Shown: positions 43,711 through 52,311 of the stretch, piece by piece
How positions within the stretch are numbered: the first letter of the stretch is position 1
How the letters are laid out: the number at the start of each line of letters is the position of its first letter
Source of the DNA: an uncultured Clostridia bacterium
Lineage (GTDB): Bacteria > Bacillota > Clostridia > Christensenellales > UBA1242
Reading direction: 5' to 3'
DNA: 64,000 nucleotides
Assembly (NCBI GenBank): GCA_934754445.1
Contig: CAKVHZ010000004.1
Coordinates: 1 to 64,000 of the forward strand
Notes under the pieces: model-generated
Told to the model about the DNA's origin: nothing
What the model saw: only the letters and a program-made list of their open reading frames with translations
Databases searched by the model: none
Made by a program: the position numbers and the translations under genes

Positions 43711-43857
43711 ATGAAAAGAACTTATCAACCAAAGAAAAGAAGTAAAGTAAAAGTTCATGGTTTTAGAAAAAGAATGCAAACATTTAATGGTAGAAAGGTT
43801 TTAAGTAGAAGAAGAAGACGTGGTAGACACACTTTAACAGTTTCTAACAAACACTAA
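43711..43857 (+). CDS. rpmH: Ribosomal protein bL34
   Basis: 48 residues, strongly basic: [10 protein letters not shown], then HGFRKRM and an arginine-rich RRRRRGRH before the end. Structural protein of the large ribosomal subunit. AAAGGAG (43698-43704) fixes the start. It heads the conserved cluster rpmH-rnpA-yidD-yidC-jag. In many Firmicutes this cluster lies beside dnaA/oriC, but no dnaA is present here. The next start codon is 2 bp after the stop. Confidence 0.97.
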   Translation: MKRTYQPKKRSKVKVHGFRKRMQTFNGRKVLSRRRRRGRHTLTVSNKH

Positions 43858-43859
43858 TT

Positions 43860-44207
43860 ATGATTAAAAAAGAAAATAGACTAAAAAAAAGAAAACAATT
43901 TAACTATTTATATAAAAATGGTAAGTTTGTAGGTAATGAATATTTATCTTTGGTCTATTTACCCTTAAAAACAAAAAATTTTAAAGTTGGTTATAGTGTT
44001 TCTAAAAAAGTGGGTAAAGCAACAGTTAGGAATAAAACTAAAAGGCGTTTAAAAGAATGCGTATTAAAATTTAGCGACAAAATTAAAAACGAATTTTACA
44101 TTATTGTTATTCCTAAGCCAAGCATTTTAAATCTAACTTTTAATGAAATTTACTCAAATTGTTATGATTTGTTTAAAAAAGCAAATTTACTAAATGATAG
44201 TAATTAA
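43860..44207 (+). CDS. rnpA: Ribonuclease P protein component
   Basis: 115 residues, basic. It binds the RNase P RNA and helps remove tRNA 5' leaders. Diagnostic segment GYSVSKKVGKATVRNKTKRR (the RNR motif appears as RNKTKRR). Translation seems coupled to rpmH because only 2 bp separate stop and ATG and no ribosome site fits. Its 3' end overlaps the yidD start by 14 bp. Confidence 0.96.
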   Translation: MIKKENRLKKRKQFNYLYKNGKFVGNEYLSLVYLPLKTKNFKVGYSVSKKVGKATVRNKTKRRLKECVLKFSDKIKNEFYIIVIPKPSILNLTFNEIYSNCYDLFKKANLLNDSN

Positions 44208-44469
44208 AGTTCTATTTTATCCACTTAAAATTTTTTGTCTATTTCTAGTTTATTTGTATAAGATTTTAATATCTCCAATGCTTCCTAAATCTTGCAAATT
44301 TACACCAAGTTGTTCGACTTATTGTATTTTGGCTATTAAAAGATTTGGTGTTGTCGTTGGAGTTTTTTATACTGTTAAACGCTTATTAAAATGCAATCAT
44401 TTTTCTAAACAAAGTGGCAAAGATTATGTATTAGATAATATAAAAGGAGAAATCAAATGGCTAATTTAA
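44194..44469 (+). CDS. yidD: Membrane protein insertion efficiency factor YidD
   Basis: 91 residues with an amphipathic/hydrophobic N-terminus and the signature LPKSCKFTPSCSTYCILAI, then VKRLLKCNHF. It works with YidC at the inner face of the membrane. It overlaps rnpA by 14 bp and yidC by 13 bp, a tight translational coupling typical of this cluster. Confidence 0.95.
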   Translation: MIVIKVLFYPLKIFCLFLVYLYKILISPMLPKSCKFTPSCSTYCILAIKRFGVVVGVFYTVKRLLKCNHFSKQSGKDYVLDNIKGEIKWLI

Positions 44470-45599
44470 TGCTAGCAGTTGGTGGGCTGTGGGGAACAAT
44501 TATTAATTGGTTTAATAGTTTTATTCCAAGTTTTGGTTTAACAATAATCGTTTTTACAGTTGCACTAAAATTAATTTTATCACCACTTGAGGTGTATCAA
44601 AAAATAACAACAAAAAAACAAACCGAAGTTCAAGCAAAACTTCAACCACAACTTGAAAAATTACAAAAAAAGTTTGGCAACAATAAAGATATGTTAAATC
44701 AAAAAACTGCCGAACTTTATAAAAAAGAAAACTTTAATGTTATGGGCTCATGTTTAGGGCTACTTATTAACTTAATTTTAACTTTAGTTATATTTATTAC
44801 TTTATTTTCATCATTAAATCAAATAAGTCAATATAACATTAAAACAGAATACGATAACTTAAAACAAACTTACATATCTACTTTTGTAGAAACAGCAAAA
44901 ACTAATACTTATTCAATAACTATAACTGATGAAGACACACCTAAAACAGTTATTGAAAAAATAAAGGCTAGTAGTTTAACCGATGAAGAAAAAGATACAT
45001 ATATTTTAACTTTAAAAGATAGTGCAAGTGAAAGCACAGTTAATAAATATACCGAAATTAAAGAAGGCTTTTTGTGGATAAAAAATATCTATAGACCAGA
45101 TACTTATGCCAGTGTTTTTCCAAGTGGAAATGAGTTTATGAGTATTTCGGGAACGAACTTTAAAAAGGTAAGTAGCGAAAATCCTTATACTGATATTTAT
45201 GGGGAGTCTTATACAACAACCGAAACAGCAAAAGAAGCATTTTTATTAGAATATAAAGATATTACTAAAGACATCAAAACAAAATATTCAGGTTGGAATG
45301 GTTATTTGATTTTAGTAATTTTATCTGCAGTAATTACGGTTTTAAGTCAAATAATTGCAACAAAAACTACTAAACCTAAAAACACTACCGATAAAAAGGG
45401 TAACGAAATTGAAGTTAAACAACCAACTAGCAAATTTATGTTGGTGCTACTACCAATCTTAATGATTATTTTCACATTACAATATAGTTCGGCATTTGCT
45501 ATATACATTGTTATAAATAGTTTAATGAGTTTAATTATTAGTTTTGTAACGGGTTTAATATTAAATAAAAAAGACAAGAAAAAAGAAAGTATTAACTAA
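44457..45599 (+). CDS. yidC: Membrane protein insertase YidC/SpoIIIJ
   Basis: 380 residues, five conserved transmembrane helices. The hydrophilic-groove position in TM1, usually Arg, is Lys here (VALKLILSPL, Lys about 38). An extracytoplasmic loop of about 140 residues (about 125-265) is much longer than in typical Gram-positive YidC and includes an acidic helical segment. There is no lipobox Cys or cleavable signal. A GGAG ribosome site lies inside yidD. YidC and the following Jag belong together functionally and genomically. Confidence 0.94.
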   Translation: MANLMLAVGGLWGTIINWFNSFIPSFGLTIIVFTVALKLILSPLEVYQKITTKKQTEVQAKLQPQLEKLQKKFGNNKDMLNQKTAELYKKENFNVMGSCLGLLINLILTLVIFITLFSSLNQISQYNIKTEYDNLKQTYISTFVETAKTNTYSITITDEDTPKTVIEKIKASSLTDEEKDTYILTLKDSASESTVNKYTEIKEGFLWIKNIYRPDTYASVFPSGNEFMSISGTNFKKVSSENPYTDIYGESYTTTETAKEAFLLEYKDITKDIKTKYSGWNGYLILVILSAVITVLSQIIATKTTKPKNTTDKKGNEIEVKQPTSKFMLVLLPILMIIFTLQYSSAFAIYIVINSLMSLIISFVTGLILNKKDKKKESIN

Positions 45600-45609
45600 A
45601 GAGGTGTTT

Positions 45610-46485
45610 ATGAAAAGTTTTGAATTTACAGGTAAAAATATAGAAAAAGCCATTGAAAATGGTTTAAAAGAATTAGGTAAAAAAAGAGAAGATGTAGATA
45701 TTTCTATTTTGAGCGAAGGCGGATTATTTAGTAAAGCAAAAGTAAGACTAAGTTATGAAGAAGAAAATATTGATAATGAAATTAAAGAAATTATTGATAA
45801 AAATGAAGACTTAAAAGAAGAATACCCAGAAAATATTTGTTCTTGCGGTTGCGAGCATGGTAGCGAATGCAAATGTGAAGACTGTGAATGTGACGAATGT
45901 GAAAGTGATGATGAATGCACTTGCGAAGAAGAATGTAATTGTGATGAATCTTGTGATTGCGGTTGTATGGAAGGTGAACCTTGCTCGTGTCAAGAAGAAG
46001 TTAAAGAAAAAAAAGAAAGAATATATTTAACTGATGAAGAAGTAATTGATAAAATTCAAGAAATATTTAAAAACATTTTTAAATGCTTAGATATTGATGC
46101 TAGGGTTATGGTTTTAAATAGCGATGAAGCCTATGAAGTAAAAATTTCAGGCGAAGAGAAAGTTTCATGCTTAATTGGCTATAGAGGCGAAGGTTTAAAT
46201 GCTTATCAATTAATTATCAACAACTTTTTAGAATTAAAAAATAAATCTAAAAAAATATTGATTGATGTAGAAAATTATAGAGATAAAAGAGAAGAAAGTT
46301 TAAAAGCACTAGCAATAAGAATTGCTAAAAAGGTTTTAAAAACGAAACGTCGTCATAAATTTGAACCTATGAGTGCTTATGAAAGACACGTAATTCACGA
46401 GACTTTAGCAAACTTTAATGGTGTTACAACTCATAGTGAAGGTGTAGAACCTCATAGATGCTTAATAGTAGATTTAGAAAAATAA
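45610..46485 (+). CDS. jag: Jag/KhpB RNA-binding protein with cysteine-rich insertion
   Basis: 291 residues from ATG 45610, fixed by GAGGTG; an in-frame GTG at 45604 is the ribosome site itself. Jag_N (about 1-50; FTGKNIEKAIENGLKELG), KH (about 140-215; GYRGEGLNAYQLI in place of the GKxG loop) and R3H (about 220-288; MSAYERHVIHE) are all present. KhpB homologues bind RNA and affect cell division. The oddity is residues 77-127: 17 Cys among Glu/Asp/Gly residues in CxC/CxxC patterns, like a metallothionein, where ordinary Jag proteins have only a charged linker. Confidence 0.95.
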   Translation: MKSFEFTGKNIEKAIENGLKELGKKREDVDISILSEGGLFSKAKVRLSYEEENIDNEIKEIIDKNEDLKEEYPENICSCGCEHGSECKCEDCECDECESDDECTCEEECNCDESCDCGCMEGEPCSCQEEVKEKKERIYLTDEEVIDKIQEIFKNIFKCLDIDARVMVLNSDEAYEVKISGEEKVSCLIGYRGEGLNAYQLIINNFLELKNKSKKILIDVENYRDKREESLKALAIRIAKKVLKTKRRHKFEPMSAYERHVIHETLANFNGVTTHSEGVEPHRCLIVDLEK

Positions 46486-46490
46486 ATTTT

Positions 46491-46521
46491 AAAGTGAAGA
46501 AATTTTGGTTCTTCACTTTTT
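46491..46521 (+). terminator. Terminator of the rpmH-jag operon
   Basis: 11-bp stem (46491-46501 / 46509-46519) and T-run. Confidence 0.85.
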
Positions 46522-46542
46522 AATTAAATTTTAATTTTAATA

Positions 46543-46571
46543 TTGACAATGGAGTTTTTGTGTGCTATATT
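46543..46571 (+). promoter_or_regulatory. Leaderless promoter
   Basis: TTGACA (46543-46548), 17-nt spacer, TGc-TATATT (46566-46571), 6 nt, ATG at 46578. Confidence 0.9.
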
Positions 46572-46577
46572 TAAAAC

Positions 46578-47180
46578 ATGGAAAACTTAAAAGGCTATGA
46601 ATATAACAAATATTCAATTAAATTAAACGATTATTTAAAAACTGTGGAAAATGGCGAAGTGAATTTAGAACTTTGTGCAAAATTAAGAGAAAAAGCAAAT
46701 AAATTAAGAAAAGAAAAAAGTATTAAATTGTTTAATTATATAAATAATGCAAAAAAAGTAGACTTAAAAAAAATTGATAAATTATATAAAATGGGTGCAG
46801 ATTTAAACTATAAGTTTAAAAATGATTTAACCTTATACATGCTTGCAGGAATTAAAGCAGAACTTGAAGTATTAGATTATTTAAAACTAAGAAATGTAGA
46901 CATTTATGCTAAAACTAATTTAGGGCAAGATGCCTTAATGCTTACAAGTTTTGTAACAAATAATAAAGATATTCAATATGCGTTAGATATAACAAGTGGG
47001 GACAACATTAAGGCTGTTAGATTGCTTCGAGAACATGGCTTAGGTGTGAAACTTGAATACGATTTAATGGGGCTTTCTCAAAACGATTATTATATGGGAG
47101 AAACTGACCCTTATACAATAACTATTGAAGATAGATTTATTGTTCCAATATTAAATGAAGAAGAAACATTAAGTTTATAA
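46578..47180 (+). CDS. Ankyrin-repeat-like protein (200 aa)
   Basis: 200 residues. A charged helical N-terminal region (about 1-60) is followed by two or three degenerate ankyrin-type repeats (about 63-155): IDKLYKMGADLNYKFKNDLT, then YLKLRNVDIYAKTNLGQDAL and AVRLLREHGLGV. It probably has a protein-interaction role in the cytoplasm and carries no signal peptide. The start lacks a ribosome site, and the promoter -10 is exactly 6 nt upstream, making this one of the clearest leaderless genes here. Confidence 0.75.
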   Translation: MENLKGYEYNKYSIKLNDYLKTVENGEVNLELCAKLREKANKLRKEKSIKLFNYINNAKKVDLKKIDKLYKMGADLNYKFKNDLTLYMLAGIKAELEVLDYLKLRNVDIYAKTNLGQDALMLTSFVTNNKDIQYALDITSGDNIKAVRLLREHGLGVKLEYDLMGLSQNDYYMGETDPYTITIEDRFIVPILNEEETLSL

Positions 47181-47201
47181 AGTGCTATTTGGCACTTTTT
47201 T
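47179..47201 (+). terminator. Terminator overlapping a stop codon
   Basis: AAAGTGC (47179-47185) / GCACTTT (47192-47198) with T-run. Confidence 0.8.
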
Positions 47202-47220
47202 TAAAAATTGTTTAATTTAC

Positions 47221-47250
47221 TTGACAAGAAAACAAAAAAAATGGCATTAT
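47221..47250 (+). promoter_or_regulatory. Promoter of the surface-protein gene
   Basis: TTGACA (47221-47226), 18-nt spacer, TGg-CATTAT (47245-47250). The leader of about 95 nt includes a small hairpin AACTATA-TATAGTT (about 47268-47285). Confidence 0.75.
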
Positions 47251-47350
47251 TTTTAATATATTAAGCAAACTATATTTATATAGTTTTATCAACTAAATTA
47301 CTGTGTTCAAAATTTACTTATTAATAATATTAAAAGTGTAAGGAATGATA

Positions 47351-49192
47351 ATGGATAAAAAATTAAAAAAAGGTGTTAATAATAAAGCGATTATTCTTCT
47401 TGTTGTGGCTATAGTTTTGTTTGTTGCGACTATAATAAGAATAACTTTTGCATGGTATACAGATAAAAAATCTTATAAAGGCGAACTTGCTTTTGGCAAT
47501 GTAGAATTAAATGTAACCGATGGTGTGGTAGAAGAAACCAAAACTTTAAATTATTCAATTATTCGTGATGGCGAAACTTTAAATTCGGGTAAAGTTTACC
47601 CCGGCGATAAAGTAAGGGTTAATATAAATGTTTCGGTAACTGAAAATTCCGACCCCGTTTATTACATAATGGCTCTTACCGATAGTAGAAAAATGTTTGA
47701 AAATGCTTGTTACTTTAAAGATGGTAGTGATATTTATGTTTTAAATGATAGTGGAACATATTTAAACACAAATAGAACTAGTCAAGTAACAACTAAGTAT
47801 GTTGGCAAAATAAATTCATCAACCGAAACCCATGAAATTACTATAGATAATGAAATATTAAATATAGACTTGTTAAATGAAGAAAATAATTCAACAAAGC
47901 TTAGTTGCAATATTTATGCTATTCAACAAGCAAATTTAACCGAACAACAAGCACAAACACAATTACTAAGTAAAATTGGTATAATTGGCGATTATACGCA
48001 AGCAGATTATATAGAGTCAACTGGTGCTCAATATATAGATACTGGTGTTAATATTTCACCAACAGTAACTGATTGGAATGTAGAAATGAGCACGATGTGG
48101 ACGGATACTTCTACAAGGCAATTAATGGGTTATAATGCTGGTGCTGGTGGATACTTTGGTGTTTCAAATAGCACTAATTATGAAATTGGGGGGACTAAAT
48201 TAAGTGTTACTCCTAGCACTACAAGTTACGATACAATAAAATGGGGTTTAAGTAATAGTAAGTATACATTAAGCGTAAATGGAATAGAAAAAGAAAGAAC
48301 GAAAGATGCTACTGCTGGAAACATATTTTTATTTAATTTAACAAATAATTTATCATATGGTTATGCTTGCAAAGCAAAAATGGAATATTGTAAAATAACA
48401 GTAAATGGAGAAATAGTAAGAAATTTCGTTCCAGTTGTTCGTAACAGCGATGGAAAGCCTGGAATGTATGATTTAGTTACAAAAAGGTTTTACACCAATG
48501 GCGCAAGTGGAGTAGACTTCACATGTCACGGGGGTGGGGTAACAGTTTTTGGCAATAGCACCCAAAACGGAACACCTTCTACAACTAGTCCTAAAACGCT
48601 AACTTGTGTTGGCGCATTAATTACTTCAAGCAATGCTTCAAGTTTTGGTGCGGATAGTCCTAAAGTTGGTAAATATGCTGTTAGTGCTGGTAACAATAAT
48701 TATATATTTATAAATGAACCTTTAAGAAGTGTAAAAAATAATAAAGGGCAAGTTATTGCTGATGAATTAGATTTAAAAACTAAAACAGTTACAAGACGAG
48801 TTGCATCATTTAAAATTTTAGGAACAAACGATTTCACTTATAGTGGAACAAGCACAAATAACAAATCTACTTATGGAATAATAATTTATAATCCATCAAA
48901 ATTTGGTAATTATGTGAAAGGTGATAACTGGGAGGATATTGGTGATAAAATATTTAGAGGAGACTATGGGGCATGCTCACATTTTTCATTCGCAACGGCT
49001 GGTTATGGCGATAGCGATAATGAAGGATTTGATATAGCATTTTCTTCAAGCCCTCACTATGTTGCATTAAGAAGAAAAACTGATGATAAAACTGTTGCAG
49101 GGTTTAAAACTTGGCTTCAAGAAGAAAATTCAAAAGGAACACCTGTTGAATTATTGTTAGCAAAATATACACCCGAAAAAGAACAATATTAA
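47351..49192 (+). CDS. Secreted surface protein with TasA/SipW-type N-terminus and LamG-like domain
   Basis: About 613 residues. I use ATG 47351, spaced 6 nt from AAGGA, rather than ATG 47345. The N-terminal hydrophobic helix ends FAWYTDKKSYKGELAFGNV, the arrangement of TasA/CalY-like exported proteins cleaved by SipW-type signal peptidases. Residues about 220-395 resemble a concanavalin/LamG-like module (ADYIESTGAQYIDTGV; MEYCKITVNGEIVRNFVPV; GMYDLVTKRFY) common in gut-bacterial and phage surface proteins. The C-terminal 200 residues are unassigned. There is no sortase signal. Probably an extracellular matrix or adhesion component. Confidence 0.82.
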   Translation: MDKKLKKGVNNKAIILLVVAIVLFVATIIRITFAWYTDKKSYKGELAFGNVELNVTDGVVEETKTLNYSIIRDGETLNSGKVYPGDKVRVNINVSVTENSDPVYYIMALTDSRKMFENACYFKDGSDIYVLNDSGTYLNTNRTSQVTTKYVGKINSSTETHEITIDNEILNIDLLNEENNSTKLSCNIYAIQQANLTEQQAQTQLLSKIGIIGDYTQADYIESTGAQYIDTGVNISPTVTDWNVEMSTMWTDTSTRQLMGYNAGAGGYFGVSNSTNYEIGGTKLSVTPSTTSYDTIKWGLSNSKYTLSVNGIEKERTKDATAGNIFLFNLTNNLSYGYACKAKMEYCKITVNGEIVRNFVPVVRNSDGKPGMYDLVTKRFYTNGASGVDFTCHGGGVTVFGNSTQNGTPSTTSPKTLTCVGALITSSNASSFGADSPKVGKYAVSAGNNNYIFINEPLRSVKNNKGQVIADELDLKTKTVTRRVASFKILGTNDFTYSGTSTNNKSTYGIIIYNPSKFGNYVKGDNWEDIGDKIFRGDYGACSHFSFATAGYGDSDNEGFDIAFSSSPHYVALRRKTDDKTVAGFKTWLQEENSKGTPVELLLAKYTPEKEQY

Positions 49193-49194
49193 AG

Positions 49195-49217
49195 AAAGTG
49201 CGAAAGCACTTTTTTTA
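49195..49217 (+). terminator. Terminator
   Basis: AAAGTGC-gaaa-GCACTTT (49195-49212) followed by T-run. Confidence 0.85.
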
Positions 49218-49323
49218 ATAGTTAAATTTGTGTTGTAGACACTTTTTATGGGTATAACGAGTTATGAAAAGAAATTATATTGTAGATTAAATATTTCGAC
49301 AAATAGTAATCATAAAGCAAAAC

Positions 49324-49377
49324 ATTTAACTTGCTCGCTAGAGCAAATTTAACTTTCACGAAGTGAAAATTTAACTT
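49324..49377. repeat. Alternating ATTTAACTT repeats and mini-hairpins
   Basis: Three ATTTAAC(T) copies alternate with two small palindromes, TTGCTC-gcta-GAGCAA (49331-49346) and TTTCAC-gaa-GTGAAA (49354-49368), immediately upstream of the recD2 promoter. The rest of the gap 49218-49426 holds no gene. Confidence 0.7.
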
Positions 49378-49390
49378 TATTATTTCTTGT

Positions 49391-49419
49391 TTGACTTTTT
49401 GTTTTTAGTTTGTTACTAT
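49391..49419 (+). promoter_or_regulatory. recD2 leaderless promoter
   Basis: TTGACT (49391-49396), 17-nt spacer, TGt-TACTAT (49414-49419), 7 nt, ATG. Confidence 0.8.
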
Positions 49420-49426
49420 ATTTATT

Positions 49427-51664
49427 ATGAAAATTTGTGCTACTATTGAAGAAATTGTTTATAGGAATGATGTTAATGGCTATACTGTTATAATTGGCGA
49501 TGCTGGTGGAGAAATGCTTACTTGTGTTGGTAAATTCCCTATTATTGTTTGCGGACAAAACGTAGAACTTGATGGTGAAATGATTAAAGACAAAAAATAT
49601 GGCGAGCAATTTAAAGTAAAATCTGTTAAGGTTTTAGCACCAAATAGTGTAGATGGAATAATTAAATATTTAGGTAGCGGTTTAATTAAAGGGGTTGGAC
49701 CAGTTACTGCACTTAATATTGTTAGTAAATTTAAAGAATCAACCTTAGATGTTATAGAATTTAATCCACAAAAATTGATAGAAGTAAAAGGGGTAAGTCC
49801 TGCTAAAGCGGTGCAAATTCACGAAGCATATCAAGAATTAAAAACAATGCAAAATGCCATTATGTTTTTGCAAAGTTATGAGATTTCTACAAATTTAGCA
49901 ATAAAAATATACAACATTTATGGCGATAAAACCGAAAAAATTGTAAGCGAAAACCCATATAAACTAATTGAAGATGTAGATGGGGTGGGGTTTTTGTCTG
50001 CCGATAAAATTGCTAAAAAAGTTGGCATTCACGAAAAAAGCGAATTTAGGTTAAGGGCGGCACTTTTACATGTATTAAAAGAAAATAGTGATAAAAATGG
50101 TAATACTTATCTACCTAAAAAAGAACTTTATATTGAAGTAAGTAAATTATTAAAACTAGCAATTTTTTTAATTGATAAACAATTAGATGATATTTTGTTA
50201 AATCTTAGCATGGAAAACATTATTAGTTTGATAGAAGAACCAGATGGTGTAAATGTTATGCTTACCAAACTATTTAAAATGGAAAAAAGTATTGCAAATA
50301 AAATTATAGCGCTTAAATATACTTTTCTTAGTCCAAAATTAAATCCACAAAAAGAAATTGATGTTTTTGAAAAAACTAACAACATTAAACTTCATGAAAA
50401 TCAAAAACAAGCAGTAATAAAATCGTTAAACTCGGGGTTTTCAGTTATTACTGGTGGGCCAGGAACGGGTAAAACAACTATTGTTAAATGTTTAATTTAT
50501 TTATTAAAACTTCAAGGTAAAAAATTTTGTTTGTTAGCCCCAACTGGTAGGGCAAGTAAAAGACTTAGCGAAAGCACCATGGAAGAAGCAAGCACAATTC
50601 ATAGGGCATTAGAGTTAAATTTTAAAGATAATGCTACAAGTTTATTTAATCGTAACGAACTAAACCCTATTAATGCTGATAGCATAATTATAGATGAAGT
50701 GTCTATGGTTGATGTTAACATTTTTTACTTTTTATTAAAAGCAATTAAAAAGGGTAGCCAAATAATTCTTGTTGGAGATAAAGACCAACTTCCTAGTGTT
50801 GGAGCAGGAAATGTTTTAGCTGATATTTTAAATAGTAATATTGTGGATACTACAATGCTAACCGAAATTTATAGGCAAGATAGCAAAAGTTTAATTATTA
50901 CAAATGCTCATGCTATAAATTCGGGCGAAATGCCCTTACTAGATAACTCTTCTAAAGATTTCTTTTTTGAAAATAAAAGTTCACAAGATGAAATCGCAAA
51001 AACGATAGTAGATTTAGTTGTAAATAGGTTACCTAACTTTTTAAATATGGAATCTAAAAAAATTCAAGTTTTAGCACCCATGAAAAATGCTATGTGTGGA
51101 ATAGACAACTTAAATAAAGAACTTCAGTTAAGAATTAATCCATCAGATGAATTTAAACCAGAGATTATTACCGAAAACACTACTTTTAGATTAGGCGACA
51201 AGGTTATGCAAATAGCAAACGATTATGAACAAACTTGGAAACGGCAGGTTAGTGAGTTTTACACCGAAGAAGGGGTTGGAGTTTTTAATGGAGATATAGG
51301 AATAATTACTAGTATAAACTTAAATGATAATCAAATAACTGTTTTATTTGATGATGGAAGGGAAGCGGTTTACGATAAAACAAATTTAGGCGAATTGACA
51401 TTAAGTTATGCTATAACAATTCATAAAAGTCAAGGTAGTGAATTTGATGTTGTAGTTATGCCAATTTTTAGTGGTCCTAGCATAATTTTAACTCGAAATT
51501 TATTATATACTGGGGTTACTCGAGCAAAAAAAATGGTAGTTTTAGTTGGAGATAAAACAAGTTTAAAAAGAATGATAAAAAATACCTATCAAGCTAAAAG
51601 ATATAGTTATTTAAAAAATTTTTTGATAGAAGAAGACAAAAATTTTATTAATGTTTTTAACTAA
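49427..51664 (+). CDS. recD2: RecD2-type 5'-3' DNA helicase
   Basis: 745 residues, SF1B helicase acting in DNA repair without RecBC. N-terminal OB-like domain (about 1-75), tandem helix-hairpin-helix region (LIKGVGPVTALNIV and GVGFLSADKIAKKVG), a second N-terminal bundle, then the motor with Walker A GGPGTGKTT (about 343-351), DEVSMVD, GDKDQLPSVGAG and the C-terminal SH3/UvrD-type YAITIHKSQGSEFD. Full length. It has no ribosome site; the promoter places transcription at or within a base of the ATG. Confidence 0.96.
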   Translation: MKICATIEEIVYRNDVNGYTVIIGDAGGEMLTCVGKFPIIVCGQNVELDGEMIKDKKYGEQFKVKSVKVLAPNSVDGIIKYLGSGLIKGVGPVTALNIVSKFKESTLDVIEFNPQKLIEVKGVSPAKAVQIHEAYQELKTMQNAIMFLQSYEISTNLAIKIYNIYGDKTEKIVSENPYKLIEDVDGVGFLSADKIAKKVGIHEKSEFRLRAALLHVLKENSDKNGNTYLPKKELYIEVSKLLKLAIFLIDKQLDDILLNLSMENIISLIEEPDGVNVMLTKLFKMEKSIANKIIALKYTFLSPKLNPQKEIDVFEKTNNIKLHENQKQAVIKSLNSGFSVITGGPGTGKTTIVKCLIYLLKLQGKKFCLLAPTGRASKRLSESTMEEASTIHRALELNFKDNATSLFNRNELNPINADSIIIDEVSMVDVNIFYFLLKAIKKGSQIILVGDKDQLPSVGAGNVLADILNSNIVDTTMLTEIYRQDSKSLIITNAHAINSGEMPLLDNSSKDFFFENKSSQDEIAKTIVDLVVNRLPNFLNMESKKIQVLAPMKNAMCGIDNLNKELQLRINPSDEFKPEIITENTTFRLGDKVMQIANDYEQTWKRQVSEFYTEEGVGVFNGDIGIITSINLNDNQITVLFDDGREAVYDKTNLGELTLSYAITIHKSQGSEFDVVVMPIFSGPSIILTRNLLYTGVTRAKKMVVLVGDKTSLKRMIKNTYQAKRYSYLKNFLIEEDKNFINVFN

Positions 51665-51693
51665 AAGTAAAATTTTTTGCATATATATTAAAA

Positions 51694-52215
51694 ATGTATG
51701 ATGATTATAAAATAATAGAAGAAGATAAATTTAACAAATTATTAAATGAATATAACTTAAATGTAAAAGTTAATGCTACTAACTTAGACGAAGAGTTTTT
51801 AACGAAATTTAATGGTTTGTTAAATTTTTTATATAAAAGCGGACATAACATTGAAAATTTAATTAAATTAAGTTCAAATAATTTGAATTTAGAAATTTTA
51901 AAAAACATAAAGGACAAATTAAATGTTATTAATGATAAATTAAAAGTATTATATAATATAACTGAAACAGAAAACAATACAGATAATAACACTGATAATA
52001 ATATTAACAAAAACTATGAAGAAAACTATAAGCAAATTGTAAATAATTTGTTAGAGTTTTTAAAACTTTTATTTAATTTTATTTCTTTTGAAAGTAACAT
52101 AAAAATAAAAAATTCATTAGAGATTATTTTTTATGATGCAATTGAAATTTTAGAAGAATTAAATAAAATAGAAACGCGAAAACAACATATTTTTAGTTTA
52201 TTTAAAAGATATTAA
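51694..52215 (+). CDS. Uncharacterised helical protein with Asn-rich linker (173 aa)
   Basis: 173 residues, helical at both ends, with a low-complexity middle NNTDNNTDNNINKN (about residues 92-106). No signal peptide or recognised motif. It begins 29 bp after recD2. There is no Shine-Dalgarno; TATATA (51682-51687) lies 6 nt before the ATG with only a weak -35 (TTAACT), so it may be leaderless or fed by recD2 transcription. Function unknown. Confidence 0.65.
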   Translation: MYDDYKIIEEDKFNKLLNEYNLNVKVNATNLDEEFLTKFNGLLNFLYKSGHNIENLIKLSSNNLNLEILKNIKDKLNVINDKLKVLYNITETENNTDNNTDNNINKNYEENYKQIVNNLLEFLKLLFNFISFESNIKIKNSLEIIFYDAIEILEELNKIETRKQHIFSLFKRY

Positions 52216-52251
52216 ACTAGTCTTTATTTCATAAAAATTTAAAATTTGATA

Positions 52252-52280
52252 TTGACAACTATAAAATATTAGAGTATAAT
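52252..52280 (+). promoter_or_regulatory. Full-consensus promoter
   Basis: TTGACA (52252-52257), 17-nt spacer, TATAAT (52275-52280), then AGGAGA (52301-52306) before the ATG. Confidence 0.92.
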
Positions 52281-52311
52281 TTCACTAATTAAAATTAATT
52301 AGGAGAAAAAA

